Positions 25,351 to 36,464 of a DNA stretch of 46,510 nt are shown here, in pieces. The position numbers and the translations under genes were made by a program. Below the pieces are notes generated by a model. That model searched no databases. It saw only the letters and a list, made by a program, of their open reading frames with translations, and was not told the DNA's origin. The stretch comes from Ettlia oleoabundans (Eukaryota > Chlorophyta > Chlorophyceae > Chlamydomonadales). The DNA lies in the NCBI GenBank assembly GCA_019693395.1, contig JAAMXP010001586.1:647-47156 (forward strand), given 5' to 3'. Position 1 is the stretch's first letter; each line of letters begins with the position of its first letter.

Positions 25351-28300
25351 ATGCAGGAGCTGGCTGCCGCTGACCTTGACGTGCGGTTGCTGTTGAGGCG
25401 GCTGTGCCGGAGCATCGCCTCAGAGCAAGTGATCGCAGCACACAGCGACCCGGAGCTGGTCATTCGCCTGCAGCAACAGCTTGAGGACACCGCTCACAGC
25501 GTTCTGCTAGGCCTCCACCCGGTGTGTGTTAGTTCGAAGGCCAAGCGTTGTGCTGCCGTCGCTGGTTTGAGCGAGCCTGACCATACAAGTTCCCCACGCT
25601 TGCAGGAGGCAGCGCCGCTGTATGTGCCACCTGACGAGCGGGAGAGCCGGGTGGCGACAGGCATTGCTGCCGCAGTCCAACAGCTGCAGCATACTGGCTA
25701 CCTTGGCCTGGCACGTGATGTGCTGGCTGCCACTGCCAGGCTGAAGAGGTGGGCAAGCAGTCGGGCTGTTATCTCTAAAAACGCCAGGTGCTGTTCCTGC
25801 TAGATTGCTGTGCTGGGGAGCAATCATCACAAGCGCCTTCCTTTTGTGCAGTTATTGCACATTCAGGCTATTAGGAAGCCTAACAGAGACAGAGACTGGC
25901 GCAGTAGCGGCAGCCCCGTTCAGCGAGCATGTGCCACTGCTGGGCCTGCTGCTGGGTCTGTCAGGCAGCCGACCCTCCCTGCGAGCGCAGCGCTTCACTT
26001 TCCAGGCTGACGACGATATGGCCACATCAATGGCAGCACCCGCCTTGCAATTTGGCAGCGGTGAGATTGCAGCAAGACCAGTAGCAGGGGCTACTTTGTC
26101 CACCAAGGTGTTTACAGAAGCACCCGACCCGCATGCCCTCAGTAACGGGTCAGCTGTGGTGGCGGTGCTGCTGCCAGAGGAAGTCGGGTTTCCAACAGCA
26201 GCCTTTGCAGGCAGCGAGGAGTTGCAGGTATGCCGGCGCTGATCAGCACACTGGCCCCTGATGCATCATGTATGGCTGCCCAAGGTGCTTTGTGATGGCT
26301 ATGTGCACAGCAGACCAAACAGCATTTGCAATGTATGCCTGGCTGACCACTGCATGCCCAGTGCTGGCCCTGTCTGCCTAGTGCTAATCAACTCCTGAAA
26401 CCCAACCTGCAGGACCTTGGGTCCGGACTGAACAGCCACCCAGTGTGGAACCCCACTGCAGCCTCCTCTATGCTGCCGCCTCGCAGCTCTGCTTGGCTTC
26501 CGGTGCCCGCCTCGCTCCTCGAGCTGCAGCGGGACAGTCGGCGGGGTGCTGCGCCGAGGCCGTTGGGTTTACCGCTGAACCTGCTGAGCATGAGCGACGA
26601 GCCAGGCAGCTGCACTCTGTTCTCCTCAGATGCCCGGGCGGCATGGGACGGCACCTCAGATTGCTGGGATGCTGCTTCCGCAGACTCTGTGCAGCCACAG
26701 GGCCCAGGCAGCAATGCCGCGATGGCATCATCAGTGGCAATTGAGCGGCCGCTGGGCCCGCAGCCTGGCCAGCTGTGGAGCTTGCAAGAGGCTGAGTTGG
26801 CACAGCAGGCGTTGCTGGCCCTGCAAGGTGTGAGTGCCTCGCTGTTGTGCCTGGAGGCACTGCTAGCGGCACCAGATGCGTTGCCCCGGCGCAGTATCGC
26901 AGGCATGCTGCAGTCTCTGGTGGCTGCAGGCAAGCTGCGGCAGAGACTGCACGAATTTGTGGCTGCATTCAGTGGAAACAGCGGCGGCAGTGGCAGCTGG
27001 CCATCCCGTCTTGCTGGGAGCTGCACACCCAATAGTGGCGGTGGCGGAACCAGTGACCCTGTGCAGCAGGGCTTTGCGGTTGCTGTGGCTGAGGTGTTGC
27101 AGCGCCAGTCCGCAGCCCTGCAGCAGCTGGAGCAGCAGCAGGCGTGCAGCTGGGTGCAGATGACGGCAGTGGGCAGCAGCCAGGTGCGACGCTTTCATAC
27201 CAAGGCGCCTACACTGATGCAGGTGGCGCTACACAGTCGTCGACTACAGCTGCAGCTGCGTAGCCTAGCAGAGCTATGCTGGTGCTTTCCAGCCAGCAGT
27301 GGCAGCGGTAGTGGTGCAGACGAGGATGCCGGCCCACTGAGAGTGGCAGCGGAAGCGGGTGCTGGTAGCCTACTGCGGCAGCCAGGGCAGCGTGGGACTG
27401 AGGCTGGCACCAATATCTGGCTGTGGCAGGATGGCTTCCCAGGCGGTACACAGCTGTTGGACTACTTGTACCGCCGAATCAACGAAGCAGGTGTTGATGT
27501 TTTAACTGCCCTGATTTGTTCTCAATGTCGCTGTTTGCTTGGAAAATTTCGCACTGCTTTTGCATTGGTTCTTGGCCCCTGAGGCGGTCGCCCAACACCT
27601 GCCAGCGTTCCGGGAGATGTTCGCTTTTTCTGGCAGCCGTGGTTGTTGATTCCGTGCCTTTGTGCTTTGCCCATGTGTCCCACCACTGTTCCCTGGTTCA
27701 ACTTGTGCAGATGACTCCGATTCGCCCATGCTCCGCTTCCTCTTTGTGCAAGCCATTCAGCCCTACCTCCGCCACATGCACGCATGGGCCTTCACACCGC
27801 ATGTACGCCCGCCACACACCCCTACTTGGTAGCCTCGCGTTCACTACAACCAATACGTGGTTGCCATGCCTTCTTTCCTTGCTTGTTTGCTGTTCGCTGG
27901 CTGCCCATGAGTCCGGGGACTAATTAGCGGCAGATAGGTGCAACAGGCTGAACTGGCACCTTTCCACCATAACCACTGTAGCCCGTGAGCCGGGAGTTTG
28001 GCACAGCTGGCGACAAGGAGCTCCTCACTGTTGACTTCCTGCCGCCAGCCGAGCGCCATGCGGGAGTGGTGAGCAGCATGGCTTGCCTGCAGCAACACGG
28101 CCTGCTGGCTGATGCATGTTTCCTGGGAAGCTGCCTCTGCTGGGGGGCAAGGCAGCAAGGCTCGCTTTCCTGCCCTTGCCGTGCAACTGCAGCTGCAACT
28201 ACGGCTGCAATCCCACAATCGCCCAACCGTCTCAGGGCGATACACCCACGGTTTTCCCTTGCCAACAGGCTTATTTGGAAAGTCTTCAAAACACAATCAT

Positions 28301-31300
28301 TTCATTTGCGATCTGGCTTGAATCGCCTTCCGTTGAACCCTTTTTGTGCCACTTACCCAAACTTGCAGTTGGTGCCTATGGACCCGCCCTCTTTCTTCCA
28401 GCCGCTGCACGCCTCCTTCATGCGTGCTGGCTCTCAGCTGCGACTGCTGCACTCCCTGGAGCACCAGGGCCGCCGCCTGGTGCTGTCACTGTGCGACATT
28501 GCTGAGCAAGAGTTAGAGCAGCGGCCACAGCAGCAGCAGGGGCAGCTGGCCAATGCACCGTCAATGGCAGTGCCGGGGCCAGCAGCAGCGGGGATCACAA
28601 CCAACGGAGCGCACACGTCAGTTGGTTTCTCAGCATTGGCGGGTGCGGCAGTGGCAGGCATGGGTACGCTGGAGGCAGATGCGCCTTTGGCGGAACCTTG
28701 GCAGCCTTGGGTCAGCTTTGCTTCTAATTCTGCGCTGCCCGGCAGCGGCATCGGCGCCACTGATGGCAGTCTCGACTTGCAGTTGAGCACCGGCAGCCTG
28801 CTGCAGGCAGTACAGGTCAGCCAGGAGCGAGACACCGCCCGTACCGCAGCTGTGGACAGCTGGCTGGGCACACTAGCGGCACAGCGGCGGTTAGCAGAAC
28901 ACGCCGCCTTCTCAGAGCAGCTAGGCAGGGCAGCTGCACAGCGGGAGATTGCTGCAGAGCGTGCTGCACGCCAAGCAGTGGCACTGTCACGCCAGCAGAG
29001 CGCCAAGGCAGCGCTGCTTCAGGAGCAGCAGGCGGCGGTGGCGGAGCAACGCGCCAGGCGGGCAAGTGAGCAGGCACAGGAGGAGGCAGCAGATCGTCAG
29101 CTGCAGGCTCAAGCTGCTTTGAAACAGCACTCTACTGCTGTTGCTGAGCTGGAAGTGGCCCTGGGCCGAGCCGGCGTTAGTTCCACCCACACCTTGGCCC
29201 CAGCAGCACCACCAGCGCGGCAAAAGGGAGCAGCAGGTCTAGAAGCTGAAATTGGAGGCGCGCAGTCAGGGGTACCAGCCGGGAAGCAGCAAGCACACAT
29301 GACCAACGGCAGCAATGCCAAAAACAAGCTGGGTGCGGATGCGAAGCTTGCATCTGCTGCCCAACATGCTGCATTGCCAGCAGGCCTGCCGCCGCTCAAA
29401 ACCCGAAGCCACCAACGCTTCCAAGATGAGCAGCAGCAGCAGCGCCAACAAGGGCAGCAGGAGAACGTCGTTCCAACGATTGCACAGGGCACAGCAAGGA
29501 CGTATGGTACAGCAGTTTGTACGAGCGACGCAAGCCTTAGACAGCCACTGCTGCCGGGGCTTGCCGGCGTGCATCTGCCATTGCCACACGCTCCTTATGA
29601 AACCAGCGCAGAGCTTCAGCACCAAATGTCGCTGTCAGCAGCAGGACAGCCAGAGGATGCGAGCGATGCGGGAGAAGGTCGGCTGGCACCGCTGTCAGCA
29701 GTACTTGAGACAAGCATAACACACAGCGTGATCTCGCAGTACCGCGCCGTCAGCCGTGCTTGCGTCAGGTGCGCTTCAAGCTTACCAAGGAGCAAGTCTT
29801 GTAGGATCAACAGCAAGTACCAATCCACATATCAAAATGTCCATCGTGACTGTTGCTGCTGGCGGTGTTGTGGCAACCTGCCATCGCCCCCCTAGCTTTG
29901 CATGTTCGATGGCTCCATCAACCTCCCTTCGCTTGCCTTACTTTCCAGTAAATGCCCGTACCTTGCCCATTCTCAAGGTTTTACCTGTACTCTACCTTGC
30001 CTGCTATCAAAACCTTACCACATCCCTGCCCTTCCCTGGCCATGCTCTCACGAGCCTCCCCCACCCCCAACCCCAACTCCCCCACCCCATGCCCCCAGCT
30101 TCGCCCCGCAGGTTGTTCCTAGATGAGCTCAAAGTGTTGAACCACTTGGAGGCACTGCGCAGGTGCGTGTTGTGGGGTTGCGTGTTTAGTATGCTGTTCG
30201 ACATGGATGGCAGGATTTTTTAGCGGCCGCCGCTGCTGCACCTCGTGTTGCCAGGTGGCGGGACACCTTTGGTGCGGACTCTCGCCCTTGCAGGGTTATC
30301 CGTCTTCATACCTGCTTGCTCCCGCTGCCTACTTCACCCTTCCTCCACGCAGGTTCTTCTTCCAGGGTGCTGGCGATTGGGCTGAGACATTAGTGGCCCG
30401 CCTTGGGGCGCACGCTGATTCGCTGCTGCCTCTTGCCTCACATCAGGCAGACACCATGCTGGCTGACTCAGTACGGGTGAGCGGACAACAGCAGCGGATG
30501 AGGTTGTAGTTACGGCTCAATGTTAGTGCAGACTTTCCCAACCTGAAAATGACTATATGCCAAATAGAGATGCTCGGTAACCTGAACATCAGGCTGGCTC
30601 CTTACAGTGGCTGCTCAACTGGCTGCTGCCCCTGTTGCTGCAGGGAAGTTCTGTGGAGCATGATCCATATGCCGCCCACTTGTGCATCAAGATGCTGCCC
30701 GGGAACACCTCAGCCATCCAGGCTCAGGCAGGCCCCGCTGCTACCTCCCCGCCTGTTGCTACTCGCATGTCATGCAACTCGCCTGACATGCATCTTCGCA
30801 CCTACCCTGCTTGCTGTGGAAGTGGTGTGCTTGTGCCTTGGTGCTCCCGTTGCTGCTTATGTTGTCTCAAAGATGTTGTTGTTGGGGTTTCAATGTGGGA
30901 GGTGTTTGCACTGAGCGAGCATGGGTGGATGCTGTGTGACTGGTTGCAGTTTGGTGCCATCCACAGTCCCAGCCCTGTGCCTCAGCGTCGCGCAAAGTCC
31001 TTCTGGAGCTCAAGCCACACACGTGAGAGCCTCACATCATTGCATGGGTTGGTTGGTTACAGAGGCACACACTGGATGGTTTTAGCTATTTGTGTCTTCT
31101 TATTGGCAGTAGCAACTGGCAACTTGTTGTGTGCATGCCCGACGAGCAGAATAGCCTGATGCTGCTGCACGCTGTGTGCTCTACTGCGTTCTGTATCGTT
31201 CCTAGGATGATCAGGTGTGCTGCGCTGTTCCATATCACACGATTTGCTGCTGCACTTTGTCCTGTGTTGTATTAAGCGCTGTTCCATGCTCTGCTGCAGT

Positions 31301-34059
31301 GGCATTAGCGCCCACTCAGCTGGATGTGTTTGATTGCGTCACCCTCGACTATCATGTGGGCTGGCCCCTCAGCGCAATTATCACAGAGGCAAGCCGATCC
31401 TTTCTAGCCAGCCGATCATGTCATTTCCACAGCCAATCAGTCAGTCATTTATCCGGGCAAACAGTCCGCCAGCCAAGCAGCACACTGGCCAGTAAGGCAG
31501 CCAGCATGCGTTATGCGATTTTTGCAATTTGTGCAAATCGCAGCTGTGGTGCGGTGTCTTAGGTGCTACAAACGTAGCCCATCCCTGGTATTCACTGTTG
31601 TGCTGCCAAACTATTTCTTACGCTCACTCCCTGGATTGCTTGTGACGTTGGCTGAATCCGTTTTGTCCCCGTCCCCAGCCACCCCGCCCCAATTTCTGTG
31701 GATGCCCGCAGGACACGCTCCAAGGTTATGCCGCCGTGTTCAGCTGGATGGTGCGCCTGCGCCGCACAGAGCAGTTGTTGCGGTCGACGGCGCCGCCGCT
31801 GGCTGCTCAGCCCAAATCCACGGCTGATTTGCTTCTGAGCGAGGAGGATGCTGACAAGGCACACCGCCGCATACAGCGGCTGCGTGCCTTCCGCTTTGGT
31901 GCCGCGCAGTTTGTGGCTGCGCTGCAGACCTTCCTGCAGGCCCGCACGACAGGTGGGGTATCAGGCCCTGTGAGTGGCTGCCTACTGGGGTGGTGCGTGC
32001 GGTTTCTGAAGGGTTCCAGTTGTGCAGTGTGTCCCAAATCTGTTGACGTTTCAGTGCTTCAGGAGCATCAAATGCCGTGCTTGCGGTATTTGATTGGTTC
32101 AACCCTTCGCCATGCCCATCTGCTAAATACAGTTGTGCCTGGTGCTATTCCGTGCATTCAGGGGATGCTTGGGTGCACCTGCTAGCCAAGCTGATGGTCA
32201 GCTCAGAGGAGGTGGCTGCTACTCTCATCAGCCGCCAGCCTAGCGGTGAGACTGGGCCATATTGTTTCAACCAAGCGGGTCTGCATTAAGTATCAATCTG
32301 TTTGGGCGGAAGTTGAGCTGACTTCATGAGCTGAGGTGGCGAAATGCCTGTCCCCTCTGTCCCACTTGTCAAGTGGCAGCGCATAGCACAGTCCACTGCC
32401 GTTCTTGTTCTTGGGTTAATGTCGGTTGGGATGTTACAATGTAGCTCAGTTCCCCTTGCAACTGTCTGTCCCTGCAGCTTCCATGACGGGCCTGCTGAGC
32501 CGCATGAACAGCCTTGGCCCAACCGGCAAGGCAGCCCACACGCTGGCCCAGCAATTGACTCGAGCCCTGAGCCTCAAGATGCCCGGCAGCCCCACAGCCG
32601 CAGCTGGTGCCAGCGGCAGAGTAGCCAGCGGGCAGCTTTCCAGGTTCAACAGCCTGCTGTCAGCTGTGGCTGGAGCCAGTTCATCAGCCAACACGCCCAG
32701 GGCAAGACCTGCAACAGCAGCAGCAATGCCAGAAGCAGCAGTGCCAGCAGGCGTTCGCCAGCTGTCACGCTTTGCAAATCCAGCAAGCACAGCTGCACCC
32801 GTGGACAGGGGTCCATTTGCAGGGCCAGCTGCCCAGCCCAGCATCAGCAGGCAGCCGTGGGATGCTTCAGGTGCCAGCAGTCCCACGGCTGCTGCGACAG
32901 CTGGCGGTGACGGCGGGGCACCACTTTCCACCCAGGTCAGCTCCATGTCGGCGATGCTGGAACAGGTGGCAGAGGAGCAAGCTGCCGCAAGCAGCGTACC
33001 CGCCTTGGATGCTGCTGCATGGGCGCAGCACTTCCAGCGCTCGCAGCAGGTGACAGGGGCTGAATGCTGCTGAGACCCTGCCCGCCTGCTTACTCTTTTT
33101 GCTCGTTTACCTGCCTGGGGGTGACAGTGCCGATGTTTATGGTTCGTCCCGTCCCTGCATCGCATACATGCGCACTTTGTTCGGTGGTTTGCAACGAGCG
33201 CCCTGATCACCAGTTGCAGTCAGGCTCGACTTGCTGCTGCTGCTCCCACTGCATGTGGTTGTGTGTGTGTTTGCAGGGCATTGCCGACCTGCAGGAGTTG
33301 CTGGACCTGCACCGCCACTATGTACGGCACGCCTCAGGTGGATTGCGCTGCGCGGGGTTGTGCCACATGCCTGCAGGAATTGACGGCTGCTCCCCCTTGG
33401 GCCGCAGCCCTGGCTTGCACTCCCAGCATGTTTTACACAGCTACAGAACTGACATTCATGCCCGGCACTGGCTAGTATGTATATGCTTCTCCAGACATGC
33501 GCAGCTTTACATTGCCTTGTGCCACCATCTAGCGATGTGTCGCCATGCCCCTTCCCCCAACCTTTTGTTTGCGCAGAGGATTGCCTCACATTTGGTGGCA
33601 ATCAGGCAGTACGAGATGCAGTGGAGGGCTGTCTGCAGTGCCTCGTCACTTTTGCATTCAAGCTGCTGGGTACCGTGCGTAGCGGCGCAGGTCGGCGTGC
33701 GGAGGAGACGTGGACGCAGGTGACTGCCCAGTTGCCAGTTGGAGCAAGCTGCCACATGACAAGCCTGAAAGTTATTGTAGCTGCTCTTTACTACATCAGA
33801 TCTCAGTTCTACCTGGCATGCTCGACATGTTAGCATGCATTGCTGCATATCCCTCCGGCATGTGCAGTCGCTACGTCTGGATGCCTCTTGGCGGCCGCTT
33901 GCTGCTGTCATGGCGGACTTTGAGGCCCGAGCGCAACAGCTGCAGGAATTGCTGTCTGATTTGAGCAGCAAGAGCGTGCTGGCAGAGCTGCAATTGGATT
34001 TCAACAATTTTTACCTTGAATGCCGGCAGCGTATGCGTAGTAAAGCGTCAGTGCGATGA
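25351..34059 (+). CDS. Gamma-tubulin complex component, GCP6-like
   Basis: Seventeen exons: 25351-25521, 25606-25748, 25852-26227, 26413-27490, 27711-27802, 27982-28068, 28369-29768, 30112-30162, 30353-30476, 30644-30824, 31300-31388, 31712-31952, 32162-32245, 32478-33049, 33277-33337, 33577-33719, 33868-34059; about 1694 aa. The GRIP1 region is recognisable (AQQALLALQGV, then RFLFVQAIQPYLRHMHAW), as is GRIP2 (LDELKVLNHLEALRRFFFQG, LDYHVGWPLSAIITEDTL, AAVFSWMVRLRR, ELQLDFNNFY). A long insertion in exon 7 is Ala/Gln/Arg-rich coiled coil, and exon 14 inserts a disordered segment; size and insertion fit GCP6 rather than GCP2-5. It should help build the gamma-tubulin ring complex that nucleates microtubules. 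Intron 11 is GC-AG (GAG then GCAAGC at 31389). The 3' boundary of exon 10 (30824) is the least certain junction. Confidence 0.85.
31389..31711 (+). other. GC-AG intron 11 of the GCP6-like gene
   Basis: The exon ends ...ATC ACA GAG at 31388 and the next begins GAC ACG CTC at 31712. The joined protein SAIITEDTLQGY follows the conserved GCP2 pattern (WPL-iit-e-l-Y) without gap. The donor is GCAAGC after AG; no GT donor lies close enough to preserve the frame. Confidence 0.88.
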
Positions 34060-34246
34060 TCAGTGGGGCTTCGTGTTCACACTGCACGCCATCCGTTTGT
34101 GATGCATCCGCAATATCAATTCATTTTTCATGCTTGACCACTTTAAAGTGCAGATAACACCGACAGCAGGCCTGTGCTGGTGTTTCTGTTAGTTTGCGCC
34201 TGCGCCCATTTCGAAGGTGCTGACTGGAAACGCAAGGTCGAGAGAA

Positions 34247-35943
34247 ATGGTCATTTGCGCTCTACGGGTGGCAATTATCTTCTCGTACCCCAGAATGCGT
34301 GGGCCAGCCACTGTAGCTGTGGTGCCATGCTCGGCGCAGGGCAACTTGCGGCTGCCAACACCTGCAGCCGAGGCGGTGCGGGCGGTAGCAGGGCGTTTCA
34401 AATCTTCGAGCTGGTCTCGGCCCGGGCAGCAGCGAAGCCGTGCGGTGGTGCCAGTTGCCGCAGCAGCCAGCAGCGGCAGGGGCAGCGTCACCCTCACATC
34501 CCAGGACGCCCACCGGTCGCTCCAGGGCTGTGAGGTGTTTGTCGCCAGCACTGGACAGAAGGTCGACATCACCAGCTTGTGGAGCGACAGCGATCGAGTT
34601 GTGCTGGCCTTTGGGCGCTCGATGGTGAGTGCAAGCCCAGCCTACCCCTTTGACCTGCGCTGCGCCGCTGCATGGCTGCATCAGTCATTGCAACCTTTCA
34701 ACCCTTCCCTGTTGCTTTCCCACCTTGCCCTGCAGGGCTGACCCTTCTGCTGGTGAGGCTATCAATAGCAGCATTGATGCCCGACACGCACCATGCACAT
34801 GCATGCAACCCTGCGACAGCCTTGTTGCTGCTGCTTGAGTACTTCTCTGCAGCACCTCCACATTTTGCCGGTGCCGCCTAACAATCACCGCAGGGAGCTG
34901 GCAAGGCAACTGAAAAGGGACTTGCTGCCAGCTCTCAACGAAAAGGGAGTTAAGCTTTATCTTGTCAGCATTGGCACAGCGCAGCGTGGGCTGGAGTTTG
35001 TTGAAAAGACAGGTGTGGGTGTGGGCAGCAAGACCTGCGGCTCCCAGCGCAGTGGTGCCTGGCTCCCCAGTCATGTCATGCATTATGTTGGGCAGCTGCA
35101 TTTGTGCCGACTTGCTGGTCTACAACACACGCATCCCTAGCATCACAAATATCGCCCATCACAACCCCACGACGGACGTGAGTGACCTCCCATCATGCCC
35201 CACCTGTTGCAGGGTTCCCCGCTGAGCTGCTCTTGTGCGACCCAGAAAACTCCACCTATGCCGCACTTGATTTCAAAAAGGGGGTGAAGGAAACCTTCCT
35301 CTCTTATGGGGTGGGTGTTGAAGCGAGCAACGCAAATGCCTGTATGTTGTACAGCAGCTTGGTTGCAGTAATGGCCTATTGGTTGAACAAACGCCGGCCT
35401 TGCGGCAGCAGTCGACCTTACTTGGATATTCTTGCACATCCATCATCACGGGGCTTTGTTCTCTTATATGTGAGAGCGCTAGTATGCATGCTCGCTATAG
35501 TGGCTTGCCCCCTCCCGCACGAGTAAGTGCAGACGCCGCAAGCCATGTGGGAGCGCATCAAGTCGGGCAGGACGGGTGACCTCAAGGAGGTGCTGAAGAC
35601 ATGGACTAAAACTCCGCTGTGGATACCGCCAAAGCAGGACCAAGCCTTCCAGCAGGTGGACAAGGGGTTGTGATATGTGTCACGACCTCTGAACTGAGGG
35701 TGCTTGGTTGTGGAGCATTTGGACGCCACACGTGGTAGCTGAGGTCCTGGAGTTGAGTGAATCACAAATCTTGGTTGTATTTGGAGGGCTCAATATCCAC
35801 CTTTGCAGCTGTTTTGCATTGCCCTGCAGGGAGGCGCACTGGTATTTCAAGGGAGGGAGCTACTGTTTGCCCACTACGACGAGGCCACCTCAGCACACGT
35901 GGATTTTCAGTTGCTTCTGAGGGAGGCCACTAAGGGCCTTTGA
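34247..35943 (+). CDS. PRXL2/SelU-type peroxiredoxin-like selenoprotein
   Basis: Six exons: 34247-34624, 34736-34752, 34894-35012, 35213-35310, 35533-35655, 35830-35943; 282 aa reading TGA at 34739-34741 as selenocysteine. The fold is thioredoxin-like (AhpC/TSA 2, PRXL2/FAM213, the family of selenoprotein U): QKVDITSLW, RVVLAFGRSM, then G-Sec-P-F-C-W, ELARQLKRDLLPAL, LYLVSIG, GLEFVEKTGFPAELLLCDPE, ERIKSGRTGDLKEVL and PLWIPPKQDQ. The redox pair is Sec128/Cys131, in place of CxxC. Exon 2 is 17 nt and fits both neighbours in phase. The N-terminus (Arg/Ser/Ala rich to about residue 85) resembles a plastid transit peptide; a second in-frame ATG at 34295 could be the start. A SECIS candidate and TGTAA follow in the 3' UTR. 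Expected role: thiol/selenol-dependent redox (inference from the family). If TGA were a stop only 127 residues would be made. Confidence 0.92.
34736..34752 (+). other. 17-nt microexon carrying the Sec (TGA) codon
   Basis: The acceptor CCCTGCAG precedes GGC TGA CCC TTC TGC TG, and the donor GTGAGG follows. The upstream exon ends in phase 0 (ATG) and the downstream exon supplies G to finish TGG. Both splice sites are strong, so the TGA is not a splice-prediction artefact. Confidence 0.9.
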
Positions 35944-36017
35944 CCTGGCTACAACAAACGTAGCTGGGTTGATGTTAGTTTTCGGTTTCTTTACATCGTG
36001 CATAGTGAGTTTGGAGC

Positions 36018-36141
36018 AGCAGCAGCAGTGGAGCAGCTAGCAGGTCCGGGCGCTTATGACGCCAGTGTTTCAACGGCTGCACTCGCCCATGCACCGGCCG
36101 ACCCTGCCGCCCAATCCTGACGGAACTCCGCTGCTGCTGCT
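36018..36141 (+). promoter_or_regulatory. Candidate SECIS element (type 2) in the 3' UTR
   Basis: The stretch lies 75-198 bases after the PRXL2 stop and before its TGTAA. Hand folding gives, from the base up: a 16-bp stem 36018-36033 with 36126-36141 (one G-U); CAGG 36041-36044 with CCTG 36116-36119; GGGCG 36048-36052 with CGCCC 36108-36112; an internal loop; the quartet ATGA 36056-36059 opposite GA 36100-36101; helix II pairing 36061-36068 with 36091-36098, with one A-C mismatch; and an apical loop with AA at 36072-36073, 12 nt after ATGA. A mini-helix GGC 36075-36077 with GCC 36085-36087 marks type 2. A C-C mismatch abuts the quartet. This recruits SBP2 and the Sec elongation factor in eukaryotes. 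Confidence 0.75.
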
Positions 36142-36217
36142 AGCTTTTTCACCCCTGTGCATGCACTCGCTTTCCATTTCGTCGGCGCTCATCCATTGCT
36201 TTTGCATGCATTGTTTT

Positions 36218-36222
36218 TGTAA
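36218..36222 (+). terminator. TGTAA poly(A) signal of the PRXL2 gene
   Basis: TGTAA lies 275 bases beyond the stop and 77 bases beyond the candidate SECIS, so the SECIS would be kept in the mature mRNA. Confidence 0.75.
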
Positions 36223-36464
36223 TACAAGTCACCGCAGTAAATAAATATACATAGAAGTGGTGGTTGTTGATCTTTATAACACAACGAGGGTGTGATGGAC
36301 AGCAAGCAGGCAACAGGTAAAAAGGCACGCCAGCCTGTCAGTCACATATGACATACTCAGCTGCAGCAATTGTGAGAATTTGTATGTGATTGTCACTTGC
36401 AAGGCCCAGGGCGTACCAATGCCTCAGTCCTCCATTGGTGTGGTTAGCCTAGCACCGGGCCACG

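Noticed and set aside
34739..34741. The TGA as an ordinary stop, making PRXL2 a pseudogene
   Set aside because: Every other exon is intact, splice phases fit, the TGA sits precisely at the family's Cys/Sec position, and a SECIS-like fold follows.
36013..36033. CAG-rich run as a simple microsatellite
   Set aside because: It may be one by origin, but it pairs over 16 bases with the CTG run at 36126-36141 around the SECIS core, so it is treated as the basal stem.
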